DNA from: an uncultured Azospirillum sp.
GTDB taxonomy: Bacteria; Pseudomonadota; Alphaproteobacteria; Azospirillales; Azospirillaceae
Direction of reading: 5' to 3'
DNA: 40,979 bases
Assembly (NCBI RefSeq): GCF_946480385.1
Contig: NZ_CAMLJP010000049.1
Span: forward strand, 1 to 40,979
Within the stretch, counting starts at the first letter, position 1, and every line of letters begins with the position of its first letter. This document shows positions 1 to 7,996 of this stretch, piece after piece. The translations under genes were made by a program, and so were the position numbers. The notes below the pieces were generated by a model. That model was not told the origin of the DNA, made no database searches, and worked only from the letters and a program-made list of their open reading frames with translations.

Positions 1-531
1 ATTGTCGCCGATCAGCGTGTCGTTGCCGCTGGTCGCCGTGCCGCTGTAGGCCAGAGTGTGCGGCCAGGCCTCCGCCCCGGCGAACGGACGGGCGGCCAGG
101 ATCGGGCCGGTCACCACGTCGAGATCCCAGGAGCCGCCCTGGTCGGCATGGCCCACCGGATGGCTGGCGGCGGCGACGCGGGCGCCGGTGACGGCGGCCA
201 GACGCTCGACGAAGCGGCGCCCGTTGCCACCGGCGCCGACGTCGCAGGCATGGATCAGGATCTCGCAGCCGGACGCATCGGGCCAGCGGCGGTCGAACAG
301 GGCGCTGGTGTCGAGCGGCATCGCCCCCAGCTTCACCACACCCGGCGCGCCATGGGCGATCAGGTGGACCGCGGCGGCACCGGTCGCCGATGCCGTTTCC
401 AGCGCCTCGGCCAGCAGGGCGACGGCGTCCTCGTCGGCGGCGACCCGGACCACCGTCATGTCCGGCGCGTGCCGGCCGATCAGCGTATCGATGTCGGACA
501 GACCGGCGTCGGCAAGAATGATCCCGTGCAT
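1..531 (-). CDS. DUF4347-domain protein with RTX-like repeat start (3' end outside window)
   Basis: The reading frame opens at an ATG (531) and stays open to the window edge, giving 177 residues. It has the look of a DUF4347 domain: a VHLIAHGAPG stretch near residue 55, then ILIHACDVGAGGNGRRFVE near 92 and a GGSWDLDV near 135. This matches the pattern HLxSHG...CxxAxGxxGxxF...GGxWDL known at the N terminus of very large secreted adhesins and RTX proteins. The last visible residues, SGTATSGNDTLIGDN, look like the first hemolysin-type calcium-binding nonapeptide, so the missing C terminus is probably a repeat-rich, type I-secreted surface or extracellular protein. No Sec signal peptide is present, as expected for type I secretion. 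The gene is transcribed away from the TRAP block. Family assignment is from recognised motifs; the role as adhesin or toxin is open. Confidence 0.8.
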   Translation of the reverse strand, partial: MHGIILADAGLSDIDTLIGRHAPDMTVVRVAADEDAVALLAEALETASATGAAAVHLIAHGAPGVVKLGAMPLDTSALFDRRWPDASGCEILIHACDVGAGGNGRRFVERLAAVTGARVAAASHPVGHADQGGSWDLDVVTGPILAARPFAGAEAWPHTLAYSGTATSGNDTLIGDN

Positions 532-536
532 GAAAA

Positions 537-549
537 CCCCTTTCTGGGG
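537..549 (-). promoter_or_regulatory. Shine-Dalgarno placed inside a small hairpin
   Basis: On the minus strand the AAGGGG ribosome binding site of the DUF4347 gene is the right arm of a CCCC-AGAAA-GGGG hairpin, a few bases before the ATG at 531. Pairing would hide the ribosome binding site. The stem is only 4 bp, so an effect on translation is speculative. Confidence 0.3.
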
Positions 550-814
550 AGTTGTTGGAAATCGTTTTGCTCGTCTGTGATGTACGGGATCATGTCCACA
601 GAACAACGTCCAATAAGCCGATCATTCCTTGGGAAGCATCAGCCCCGGCCGGGCGACCTTTTTCTCTCCGGAAGCGCAAGCGGTACAGCCGCTATCGATT
701 TCGACACCATCCGGCTGGCCCAGCCTGTTGCAGCGTCTTGCCACTCTTTTTTCCGAATTTGGGAGTCCCGCCCATAATTACCTCCAATTCGGGGCTAGAG
801 TCGGCGCGACGCGC
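550..814. other. Intergenic region upstream of the DUF4347 gene
   Basis: No convincing coding frame lies here. The stretch must hold the promoter of the DUF4347 gene (minus strand), but I cannot pick a clear -35/-10 pair. An imperfect inverted repeat with arms CCGAATT (753-759) and AATTCGG (786-792) could be a protein binding site. A TGGC...TTGCA sequence at 716-732 resembles a sigma-54 promoter but its spacing is one base too long. Confidence 0.4.
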
Positions 815-851
815 AAAAAAATTGGGCCACCGGGAAGATCCCGATGGCCCA
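815..851 (-). terminator. Rho-independent terminator of the TRAP operon
   Basis: Read on the minus strand, a 13-bp near-perfect stem (arms 839-851 and 823-835, loop 836-838) is followed directly by a run of seven T (815-821 as A on the plus strand). It lies about 50 bp past the dctM stop codon and is the clearest intrinsic terminator in the window. Confidence 0.9.
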
Positions 852-898
852 GTCCAGGAGAGAAGTCGTTCAGCAGGCGGGAAAACCGGTCGCCAGCC

Positions 899-2182
899 TC
901 AATCCGCGAACATGTGCGGCAGCGCCAGGGAGATCGCCGGGACGTAGGTGACCAGCATCAGCGTGACCAGACAGGCGATGTAGAAGGGCCAGATCGTCCG
1001 GACGGCCTGCATGATCGGAATGCGTCCCACCGCGCAGCCGACGAACAGCACCGACCCCACCGGCGGCGTGCAGAGCCCGATGCCGAGGTTCAGGATCAGG
1101 ATCACGCCGAAATGCACCGGGTCCATGCCGAAGGCCTTGATGACCGGCAGGAAGATCGGCGTGGTGATGATGATCAGCGGCGACATGTCCATGAAGCAGC
1201 CGAGCACCAGCAGCGCCACGTTGATCAGCAGGAAGATGACATAGGGGTTGTCGCTGATGCTGCGCATCAGGTTCACGGTCGCGGTCGGCACCTGCAGCAG
1301 GGCCAGCAGCCAGCCGAAGGAGGCGGCGGCGCCGATGACCAGCAGCACCATGGCGGTGGTCCGGGCGGCGCCCATGGTGGCGGCGACGAAATCGGTCCAG
1401 TTCATGCTGCGGTAGACCGTCAGCGTGATCAGCAGCGCGTAGGCCACCGACACCATCGAGCTTTCGGTGGCGGTGAACACGCCCGACCGCACGCCGCCGA
1501 CGATGATGCCGATCAACAGCAGGCCCGGCACCGCATTGAGGAAGATGCCGCCGACGGCGCCCCAGCCCGGAAACTGTTCCGACGGGTAGTTGCGCTTGCG
1601 GGCGACGTAATAGGCCGCGATCATCAGCAGACCGGCCAGCAGGAGGCCGGGGACGATGCCGGCGGTGAACAGGTCGGCGATGGAGATCGTGCCGCCAGCC
1701 GAGATCGAATAGATGATCATGTTGTGGCTGGGCGGGATCATCAGCGCGATGATCGCCGAGGTCACGGTGATGTTCACCGCGTAGTCGACGCCATAGCCGC
1801 GCTTCTGCATCTGCGGGATCATCAACCCGCCGACCGCCGAGGCGTCGGCCACCGCCGAGCCCGACACGCCGCCGAAGAAGGTGGAGGCGGTGACGTTGAC
1901 CAGCCCCAGCCCGCCGCGGAAATGGCCGACCATGGCGGCCGCCAGCCGCACCAGCTTCTCGGCGATGGCGCCGCGCACCATCAGCTCGCCGGCATAGATG
2001 AAGAAGGGGATCGCCATCAGGGCGAAGGCGTTCATGCCCGACGCCATGCGCTGGAAGACGATCAGCGGCGGCATGCCCATGTAGACGATGGTCGCCAGCG
2101 ACGAGATGCCGAGCACGAAGGCGATCGGCACGCCCAGGAACAGCAGCACCACGAAGGTGCCGAAAAGGATGGTGAGTTCCAT
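899..2182 (-). CDS. dctM: TRAP transporter large permease subunit DctM
   Basis: The 427-residue protein starts MELTILFGTFVVLLFLGVPI and is hydrophobic throughout, with about 12 membrane segments, the usual size and pattern of the DctM (12-TM) subunit of tripartite ATP-independent periplasmic transporters. Typical motifs include MASGMNAFALMAIPFFIYAG near residue 50 and FGGVSGSAVADASAVG near 105. It forms the ion-driven transport channel in the inner membrane together with DctQ, and takes substrate from the periplasmic binding protein DctP. I chose the ATG at 2182 because the upstream part of the open frame is not homologous and overlaps DctQ in another frame. It is last in the operon dctP-dctQ-dctM and is followed by a strong terminator. 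About 130 bp separate it from dctQ, which is longer than usual. Confidence 0.93.
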   Translation of the reverse strand: MELTILFGTFVVLLFLGVPIAFVLGISSLATIVYMGMPPLIVFQRMASGMNAFALMAIPFFIYAGELMVRGAIAEKLVRLAAAMVGHFRGGLGLVNVTASTFFGGVSGSAVADASAVGGLMIPQMQKRGYGVDYAVNITVTSAIIALMIPPSHNMIIYSISAGGTISIADLFTAGIVPGLLLAGLLMIAAYYVARKRNYPSEQFPGWGAVGGIFLNAVPGLLLIGIIVGGVRSGVFTATESSMVSVAYALLITLTVYRSMNWTDFVAATMGAARTTAMVLLVIGAAASFGWLLALLQVPTATVNLMRSISDNPYVIFLLINVALLVLGCFMDMSPLIIITTPIFLPVIKAFGMDPVHFGVILILNLGIGLCTPPVGSVLFVGCAVGRIPIMQAVRTIWPFYIACLVTLMLVTYVPAISLALPHMFAD

Positions 2183-2313
2183 GACCGGAGTTCCCCAAGG
2201 CAGGGCCGCCGCCGCTTTCGCGCCGGCCTGTGCCGAGTTCTGAATGTGCTGACTGGTCGGCGCCCTGCCATTCGGCGCCCGATTGGACTGCGTCCGCGTT
2301 ATTCCGCGCCCAG

Positions 2314-2859
2314 TTATTCTGCGCTGGGCAACACGGCATGCGCCTGGGCCAGCGCTTCCGCCCCGGCCTGCGACCGGCGCTCCACCAGCAGGTGCAGCGT
2401 GCGCTCGATCGAGAACAGGACGATCAGGACGCCGGAGACGGTCAGCGGCAGATAGGTGAAGCTTTCCGGGATCTCCAGCACCGGGATGGTGGCGCTCCAG
2501 GTGCCGATCACCAGATCCAGGCTGTACCAGGCCATCGCCGCCCCGAAGGCGCCGACGATCAGGAAGCTGGCGATGTCCATCGCCACGCGCACGATTTCCG
2601 GCACGATGTCGCGGATCAGGTCGAGCCCGAGGTGGAAGCGCTCGCGCACGCCGACCGCGGCGACCAGCAGGATGAACCAGAGCATCAAAAGAAGCGACAG
2701 CGGCTCGGTCCAGGACGGGCTGTCGTTGAGGACGAAACGGCCCCAGACCTGCCAGCCGACGGCGGCGGTCATCACCACGAGGCCGGTGGCGCCAAGCCAC
2801 AGGGCGATGCGGCTGAGGACGTCCAGCAGGCCGGACAATGCGTCGAGCGCGGTTTTCAT
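2314..2859 (-). CDS. dctQ: TRAP transporter small permease subunit DctQ
   Basis: The protein has 181 residues with four hydrophobic segments and the DctQ signature: a long first helix followed by GWQVWGRFVLNDSPSWTEPL, then LLMLWFILLVAAVGVRER. The R-F-V-x-N-x-x-x-x-W-x-x-E-x-x pattern is characteristic of the small 4-TM TRAP subunit, which partners DctM in the inner membrane. The start at 2859 (MKTALDAL) is preferred over an ATG five codons upstream (2874), because GGAG lies about 8 bases before it. It sits 58 bp after the dctP stop codon and is surely co-transcribed with it. The C-terminal 25 residues are polar and Ala/Glu-rich and probably cytoplasmic. Confidence 0.92.
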   Translation of the reverse strand: MKTALDALSGLLDVLSRIALWLGATGLVVMTAAVGWQVWGRFVLNDSPSWTEPLSLLLMLWFILLVAAVGVRERFHLGLDLIRDIVPEIVRVAMDIASFLIVGAFGAAMAWYSLDLVIGTWSATIPVLEIPESFTYLPLTVSGVLIVLFSIERTLHLLVERRSQAGAEALAQAHAVLPSAE

Positions 2860-2917
2860 GAAGGGACTCCGCACGGGAAAACCGCGCCGGACGATGCCGG
2901 CGCGGGGAAGACGGGCC

Positions 2918-3898
2918 TTACTTGACTGCGCGGATGCGCGCGACGAGGTCCTTCATCTTCGGGTCGGTGACATACTTGGCATAGACCGGCTCGACCGCCT
3001 TGATGAAGGCGTCCTTGTCGATCTCGTTGATCTGGACGCCGGAGTCGCGGACGATGGCCTCCGACTTCTTCTCGTTGGCCTGCCACAGCTCGCGCATCTT
3101 GGCGACGGATTCCTTGGCGGCCTTGCGGATCAGCGCCTGATCGTCCTTCGACATCTTGTCGTAGGTCTTCTTCGACATCACCAGCACTTCCGGCACCATC
3201 GAGTGCTCGGTCAGCGAATAGAACTTGGCGACCTCGTAATGGTGGGAGCTCTGATAGCTCGGCCAGTTGTTCTCGGCGCCGTCGACGACGCCGGTCTGCA
3301 GACCGCTGTAGACCTCGCCATAGGGCATCGGGGTCGGGTTGGCGCCCAGCGCCTTGACCAGATCGATGAACAGGTCGGACGGCTGCACGCGCAGCTTCAT
3401 CCCCTTCATGTCGGCCAGCGTCTTGATCGGGCGCTTGCTGTTGTAGAAGCTGCGGGCGCCGGAGTCGTAATAGGCCAGCCCGATCATGTCGTGCGATTCG
3501 AATGCCTTCAGGATCTCGTCGCCGATCGGGCCGTCCAGCACCTTGTGCATGTGATCGACCGAGCGGAACAGGAACGGCAGGGCCGGGATGCGGGTCTCCG
3601 GCACGATGTTGTTCAGCGCCGCGAAATTGATGCGGTTCATGTCGATGACGCCGAACTGCGTCTGCTGGATCGTGTCCTTCTCCTCGCCCAGCTGGCCCGA
3701 GGGGAAGACCTTGATGTTGATCCGGCCGTTGGTCTCCTTGGCGAGCAGTTCGCCCATATACTTGACGGCTTCGACGGTGGGATAGCCGTCGGGATGGATT
3801 TCCGCCGACCGCAGCGTCACCTGCTGGGCGTTCGCCGCCGACAGGCCGGCGATCAGGGCCACGGCGGTGGAGGCCAGCAGCGTCACAAAGGATTTCAT
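2918..3898 (-). CDS. dctP: TRAP transporter periplasmic solute-binding protein DctP (uronate-type)
   Basis: The 326-residue protein has a Sec signal peptide ending ANAQ around residue 24, then a DctP-family binding domain. Expected substrate-carboxylate arginines are visible in SGARSFYN (R149) and MKLRVQPSD (R170), and the conserved [17 protein letters not shown] lies at 207-222. In my knowledge of the family, the NNWPSY stretch is common in receptors for hexuronates and related sugar acids, so a sugar acid is the most likely ligand; this is an inference. The start at 3898 has AGGAAA about 8 bases upstream and is followed at once by the signal peptide. It is the first gene of the TRAP operon, behind a promoter and a likely GntR operator. 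Confidence 0.92.
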   Translation of the reverse strand: MKSFVTLLASTAVALIAGLSAANAQQVTLRSAEIHPDGYPTVEAVKYMGELLAKETNGRINIKVFPSGQLGEEKDTIQQTQFGVIDMNRINFAALNNIVPETRIPALPFLFRSVDHMHKVLDGPIGDEILKAFESHDMIGLAYYDSGARSFYNSKRPIKTLADMKGMKLRVQPSDLFIDLVKALGANPTPMPYGEVYSGLQTGVVDGAENNWPSYQSSHHYEVAKFYSLTEHSMVPEVLVMSKKTYDKMSKDDQALIRKAAKESVAKMRELWQANEKKSEAIVRDSGVQINEIDKDAFIKAVEPVYAKYVTDPKMKDLVARIRAVK

Positions 3899-4007
3899 GC
3901 TCGTTTCCTCACTTGGTTTTATTGGTGCATCCGCCACGGCCAAAGCGGTTCCGACATGAACCGTGCGGGGTTTCGGCGGCATGGAGCCGTCCTCGTTCGC
4001 GTTCGGT

Positions 4008-4042
4008 TATATTAATATATCAGATGTTGGAGGGCTCAGCAA
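4008..4042 (-). promoter_or_regulatory. TRAP operon promoter with overlapping GntR-type operator
   Basis: On the minus strand TTGCTG (4037-4042) and TATATT (4014-4019) are 17 bp apart, a good sigma-70 promoter. The -10 box lies within the perfect 12-bp palindrome TATATTAATATA (4008-4019). The 15-bp sequence ATATTAATATATCAG (plus strand 4009-4023) occurs again, identical and in the same orientation to the gene, ahead of gntR at 6065-6079. Binding by the neighbouring GntR repressor over the -10 box is inferred. Confidence 0.7.
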
Positions 4043-4150
4043 TCGGGATCGAAGCCATCGGCGAACGAAATCTCGGGCGCCCTCCATCATCTGTTTCGCC
4101 CCTTATCGATCATACCCCCGGCGGGGGCGGAGCGACAGGGGGGCGACCCC

Positions 4151-5206
4151 TCACCCCGGCTCGCCGACCGTGACGTTTCGTCCGCATTCCGCTGCCTCCA
4201 GCAGCGCTTCGATCAGCCGGTGCACCTTCAGCGCCTCGCGCCCGTCCACCCGCGGCCGGCGCCCCTGGTCGAGCGCGTCGAGGAAGTCGGACAGCACAGC
4301 GCGGTGATGCTGGTGGGAAAAGGCCATCGGGTCGGCCCCGCCGCCCAGCGTGGCACCGTCCTGGCCCTCGACGATGCGCTCACCGCTGACCAGTTGCACC
4401 TCCAGCCGGTCGCCGGCCAGCACGGCAGACCCTTCGGTGCCGGCGATCTCGATCCGCTCCGGATAGCCGGGATAGGCGGTGGTGGTGGCATCGACGGTCG
4501 CCAGCAGGCCGTTGCCGTAGCGGAGCGCGGCGGCGACCACATCCTCGGTGTCCATACCCATTTCCGGGCTCCGCAGCACGCTGGTCGCGGCGAAACCGGC
4601 GACCTCAGTCGGCAGGCCGAGCAGACTGACGAAGGCATCCAGCGTGTGGATCGCCTGGGTCAGCAGCACGCCACCACCGTCGCGCGCCTTCATCCCCCGG
4701 CCGGGCTGGGCGTAATAGGCGGCGTCGCGCCACCAGCGCACCGAAACCGCCGCCGTCAACGGCCGGCCCAGCGCGCCGTCGCGCATCAGCCCGGCCAGCC
4801 GCTCCACCGACGCCCGGAAGCGGTGCTGCAGCACCACGCCCAGCCTCAGCCCAGCCGCCTCCATCGCGGAGACCACCGCCCGCGCCCCTTCCGGCGTGGC
4901 GTCCAGCGGCTTTTCCAGCAGCACATGCTTGCCGGCGGCGGCGCAGCGCGCCACCAGTTCGGCATGGGTGTCGGGCGGGGTCAGCAGCAGGACGGCCGAC
5001 AGCGCCGGGTCCTCCAGCAGAGCCTCCAGCCGGTCGACCACTGGCAGCCTGTGGCGGGCGGCGAAGGCGGCGCGGCGTTCGGCCGAGGGGCTGAAGCAGC
5101 CCGCCACCTCCACCCGGTCGGCCAGATCGATCAGGCTCTGCGCATGAGGCGCCGACGCCATGCCCAGCCCGATGACGCCGACGCGGCGGCGAGATTCGCT
5201 CGTCAT
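4151..5206 (-). CDS. Gfo/Idh/MocA-family NAD(P)-dependent oxidoreductase
   Basis: The protein has 351 residues. The N-terminal Rossmann fold shows VGVIGLGMAS (residues 9-18), the EKPLD motif of the family is at 98-102, and the substrate-domain helix GGGVLLTQAIHTLD (177-190) carries the usual catalytic-region histidine (H187). These enzymes oxidise or reduce sugars, inositols, sugar acids or related polyols with a tightly bound or exchangeable nicotinamide cofactor. The start ATG overlaps the gntR stop codon (ATGA, 5203-5206), so it is translationally coupled to the regulator. With an uronate-type TRAP transporter alongside, oxidation of a sugar acid or its lactone is plausible, but the substrate cannot be read from the sequence. 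Confidence 0.88.
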   Translation of the reverse strand: MTSESRRRVGVIGLGMASAPHAQSLIDLADRVEVAGCFSPSAERRAAFAARHRLPVVDRLEALLEDPALSAVLLLTPPDTHAELVARCAAAGKHVLLEKPLDATPEGARAVVSAMEAAGLRLGVVLQHRFRASVERLAGLMRDGALGRPLTAAVSVRWWRDAAYYAQPGRGMKARDGGGVLLTQAIHTLDAFVSLLGLPTEVAGFAATSVLRSPEMGMDTEDVVAAALRYGNGLLATVDATTTAYPGYPERIEIAGTEGSAVLAGDRLEVQLVSGERIVEGQDGATLGGGADPMAFSHQHHRAVLSDFLDALDQGRRPRVDGREALKVHRLIEALLEAAECGRNVTVGEPG

Positions 5207-6030
5207 CGGGGCGCTCCGTCCAAATCGGCGGCCAAATCGGCGACCCCGTCGGTCAGGCTGCCGGAGAAATAGAGCGGAGCGGCGTTGCGCACGTCGTCCA
5301 CCGTGATCTGCAAATTGTCCAGATGGCGGATCAGGCTCTGTTCGGCTTGGTCGGGGTCGTGGCCGGCGATGGCCTCGACGATGGCCTCATGCTCGGCGAT
5401 CACCGTGCGCATGCGGCCTGGGACCGGAAGGGTCAGGCGCCGGCAGCGGTCGAGCTGAACCTTGGCCTGCTGGATGATGCCCCAGAAGCCGGGATAGCCG
5501 GCCATCTCGGTGATCTGGGCGTGGAAGGCTTCGTCCGCCTGATGGAAGCCGTCGGCGTCGCCCTCCGCATCGACCTCGCGCTGCTGTTCCAGGCAGGCGT
5601 GGAGTGCTGCGATCTGGCTGCGGGTGGCGCGTTCGGCGGCGAAGCGCACGGTGGCCCGCTCCAGCACCTTGCGGATCACGCCGGCTTCCGGCAGGGCGCC
5701 CAGTGGAATGCGGGCGACGAAGGTGCCGGACTGCGGGAAAATCTCGATCAACCCCTCATCCGCCAGCCGCAGCACCGCCTCGCGCACCGGCGTGCGGCTG
5801 ACGCCATAGGCCTCGGCGATCTGCTTTTCGGCGATGGGTTCGCCCGGCTTGCGTTTCAGCGACACGATCTCCGCCCGCAGGTCGCGGTGGATCGCATCGG
5901 CGGCGGTCGGACCGCGCCGCATGTCCCGGCGTGCCGGCGGGCGCATCTGGAGCGGAGCGGCCTTGGCCGACAGTGTCGGCGGAGGGACCGCGATGGAACC
6001 GGTTTTGGCCGGCGGGTTGCCCGATGGCAT
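5203..6030 (-). CDS. GntR-family transcriptional regulator, FCD subfamily
   Basis: The protein has 275 residues. A winged helix at about 44-108 contains the GntR signature IAEAYGVSRTPVREAVLRL. The C-terminal all-helical FCD ligand domain (about 115-245) has the expected metal/ligand residues in DEAFHAQITEMAG, EHEAIVEAI and LIRHLDNL. FCD regulators usually repress sugar-acid or organic-acid catabolism and are released by the substrate or an early intermediate. The start at 6030 has GAGGAGG 9 bases upstream; it leaves a 40-residue Pro/Ala-rich tail before the DNA-binding domain, which is unusually long. The same 15-bp palindromic sequence lies ahead of this gene and of dctP, pointing to autoregulation and control of the transporter. 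Confidence 0.9.
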   Translation of the reverse strand: MPSGNPPAKTGSIAVPPPTLSAKAAPLQMRPPARRDMRRGPTAADAIHRDLRAEIVSLKRKPGEPIAEKQIAEAYGVSRTPVREAVLRLADEGLIEIFPQSGTFVARIPLGALPEAGVIRKVLERATVRFAAERATRSQIAALHACLEQQREVDAEGDADGFHQADEAFHAQITEMAGYPGFWGIIQQAKVQLDRCRRLTLPVPGRMRTVIAEHEAIVEAIAGHDPDQAEQSLIRHLDNLQITVDDVRNAAPLYFSGSLTDGVADLAADLDGAPR

Positions 6031-6064
6031 GGCGTCCAGCCTCCTCAGAAGCGAATGCCACAGA

Positions 6065-6079
6065 ATATTAATATATCAG
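6065..6079 (-). promoter_or_regulatory. Second copy of the putative GntR operator, upstream of gntR
   Basis: ATATTAATATATCAG is identical to 4009-4023. It contains the palindrome ATATTAATAT (6065-6074) and lies about 35 bp before the gntR start codon, where it would cover the promoter. AT-rich palindromes stand out strongly in this GC-rich sequence. Confidence 0.65.
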
Positions 6080-6133
6080 CTGGAACGGCAAGCAATTTCG
6101 CTCGTGATGCGTCCGCTCATGGGTGTGACAAAG

Positions 6134-6171
6134 ACGCCCTCTCTCCCGCCATGGCTGTGGAGAGAGGGCGT
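6134..6171. repeat. 13-bp perfect inverted repeat between gntR and the DUF262 gene
   Basis: ACGCCCTCTCTCC (6134-6146) and GGAGAGAGGGCGT (6159-6171) are perfectly complementary around a 12-base loop. There is no T-run on either side worth the name, so it is not a standard terminator. It sits at the left border of the atypical DUF262-hipA cassette and may be an operator, a structured leader or a border remnant. Confidence 0.5.
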
Positions 6172-6224
6172 GGTGAAGGAAGGGTGACCGGATGTCCGTG
6201 CCGGGGAAATTCCGTCTTTCCCTT

Positions 6225-6240
6225 GAATGTTATAGACTTC
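6225..6240 (+). promoter_or_regulatory. Possible extended -10 promoter of the DUF262-hipA cassette
   Basis: TGTTATAGAC (6229-6238) resembles an extended -10 element (TGnTATAAT) about 115 bp before the DUF262 start codon. No good -35 box precedes it. The intergenic region 6080-6349 holds otherwise only the inverted repeat at 6134-6171. Confidence 0.35.
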
Positions 6241-6349
6241 CCCACTCCGGGTGGTCGGCACCCGGGCCGGGAAAATGCCGCACTCCGTGCTTGCCTGCGC
6301 AAGGGCCGGTGGCATGCGGGGCGTACCGCGCTTGGAGATTGAGGTCTGA

Positions 6350-7996
6350 ATGGTCAACAGTCGCTACGCCACAGCCGGGGATGACATCGACTCCCTTGAT
6401 CGCCGCCCGGAGGCGCGGGCGTTCAAGGTGGAAGATCTGCTGGGGGAATTGCGGCGGGGCCGGATGCGCATTCCCTCGTTCCAGCGTGGCCTCCGTTGGG
6501 ACAGGGGCGACGCGGCCAAGCTGCTGGACAGTCTGTGGCGCGGTTACCCCATCGGCACGCTGCTGTTCTGGGAAACCGGTGCCGAAGCGGGCGAGGTGGC
6601 CTTCGGGACGGTTCGCATCGGCGGCGCTAAGCGCAGCGACGCCCTGTGGGTGGTGGACGGACAACAGCGGCTGATGTCGCTGGCACGGGTGCTGCTGGCG
6701 CCAGAGCCGGATCGGGACGAGTTCGCCCTTTACTTCGATCTGGATCAGCGGAAATTTCTTGCTCCCCCCAAGAATCGTGCAACCGATCCCTCCCGTTACC
6801 TTCCTATGACCGAGGTTCTGGACTCGGAACGGCTGATGCAGTGGGTCTTCCAGCATACGGCCGAGCAGCCCGAACGGCGTGAGCGGGCCTTCACCGTAGG
6901 CAAACGGATTCGCGAATACGAAATCCCGGCTTATCTGGTGCGCACCGAACGGGAGCAGACCCTACGCGAAATCTTCGGCCGCACCAACTCCAGCGGCCAC
7001 CCGCTCGGGCAGGAGCAGGTCTTCGATGCCTTGAACGGCGCGCGCAGCCATGGCCACCCCACATCCCTGCGCCAGATCGTTTCCGAGCTGGCACCCATGG
7101 GATTCGGGCTGGTCGAGGAAAAGCTGCTCTACCGCTTGCTGCGGGTACTACAGGGCAAAGACGTCATCGAAGGCAAGGGCGAGGGGCCACTTCGTCTGGA
7201 CGATGTCGACGCGGAACGCGCTTATCGGGAAACCGCGGACGTTGCCCGGCGGGTCATCCAGTTCCTGAAAGACGATGTCGGAATTCCACGCTACGATCTC
7301 CTGCCTTATAAGCAGCCCTTCGTTTTGTTGGGTAAGTTCTTCCACCTCTACCCCGATCCCGGCGCACGATCCAGGCAACTGCTGGAACGCTGGGTGTGGC
7401 GTGGAGCCCTGACCGGCACCCACCGTGGCGATACCGTGTCCACCAGAGCCACCTTGGATCGGATCGTCGAAGGGAGCGAAGAAGCTTCCGTGCAGAGACT
7501 GCTCGAATTGGTGAAGGGGCGCCCCGGCATTTTGCCGAATGTCGATGAGGCCTTCAATTTCCGCTTCGCCGCCGGCAAGCTGCTGGCGCTGGCCATGCTG
7601 GACCTGCGGCCTCGGGATTTGGATAACGGCAAACTCCTTAGTATCGATTTGGCGGCCGAGGCAGAGGAGCCGGACTTTCCCATGCCTCCCATCTTCGCTC
7701 AGCACGGCGAAGCAAACCGAGCCTTTCGATCCATCGCCAATCGCCTGATCCATCCCCATCGCCCAAAACTACGTCAACGGTTGATCGAAGTGCGGGATCC
7801 GGACGTGCTGGCCTCCCATGGCATCTCCGAAGTCGCCGCACAGACTTTGCGCGATGGAGACATCGACAGTTTCCTTTGGTTGAGGGAGGACTTCCTGAGC
7901 TTCCATTGCAACCAGTTCTTCGCCCGGCACGCCCGTTGGGAAGAGAATGACCGACCGTCCATCGCGGCGCTCGTGGCGGACGACGAGGACGCATGA
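6350..7996 (+). CDS. DUF262-domain protein (ParB/Srx-like NTPase fold), upstream partner of HipA kinase
   Basis: The protein has 548 residues. The N-terminal DUF262 domain is clear: IPSFQRGLRW (41-50), PIGTLLFW (67-74), VVDGQQRL (101-108) and REIFGRTNSSGHPLGQEQVF (206-225). DGQQR is the active-site motif of this ParB-related fold, which in GmrS-type and SspE-type proteins binds or hydrolyses nucleotides and senses DNA modification. The C-terminal 300 residues are alpha-helical in appearance and lack the HxxP/HNH nuclease motif of DUF1524, so I see no nuclease. GAGG stands 5 bases before the ATG. The stop codon overlaps the start of the hipA-like gene (ATGA), so the two products are made together. 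Its function is not known; a sensor or regulator role in a defence or toxin pair is an inference. Confidence 0.85.
   Translation: MVNSRYATAGDDIDSLDRRPEARAFKVEDLLGELRRGRMRIPSFQRGLRWDRGDAAKLLDSLWRGYPIGTLLFWETGAEAGEVAFGTVRIGGAKRSDALWVVDGQQRLMSLARVLLAPEPDRDEFALYFDLDQRKFLAPPKNRATDPSRYLPMTEVLDSERLMQWVFQHTAEQPERRERAFTVGKRIREYEIPAYLVRTEREQTLREIFGRTNSSGHPLGQEQVFDALNGARSHGHPTSLRQIVSELAPMGFGLVEEKLLYRLLRVLQGKDVIEGKGEGPLRLDDVDAERAYRETADVARRVIQFLKDDVGIPRYDLLPYKQPFVLLGKFFHLYPDPGARSRQLLERWVWRGALTGTHRGDTVSTRATLDRIVEGSEEASVQRLLELVKGRPGILPNVDEAFNFRFAAGKLLALAMLDLRPRDLDNGKLLSIDLAAEAEEPDFPMPPIFAQHGEANRAFRSIANRLIHPHRPKLRQRLIEVRDPDVLASHGISEVAAQTLRDGDIDSFLWLREDFLSFHCNQFFARHARWEENDRPSIAALVADDEDA

Noticed and set aside
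716..732. Sigma-54-like promoter TGGC...TTGCA
   Set aside because: The GG and GC elements are one base too far apart, and the plus-strand direction leads to no gene.
629..2455. Long plus-strand frame opposite the TRAP operon
   Set aside because: It has the Asp/His/Gln/Arg-rich composition typical of antisense frames in GC-rich genes and carries no motif; many similar frames elsewhere were dismissed for the same reason.
899..2800. Single 633-residue frame covering dctM and upstream sequence
   Set aside because: The first 200 residues overlap dctQ in another frame and look like Arg/Gly-rich shadow translation; dctM starts at 2182.
6076..6357. 93-residue minus-strand frame between gntR and the DUF262 gene
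   Set aside because: It has no ribosome binding site, an atypical composition and runs through the inverted repeat; it looks like chance.
6350..7996. GmrSD-type nuclease (DUF262 plus DUF1524)
   Set aside because: No HxxP/HNH nuclease motif is visible in the C-terminal part, so only the DUF262 part is supported.
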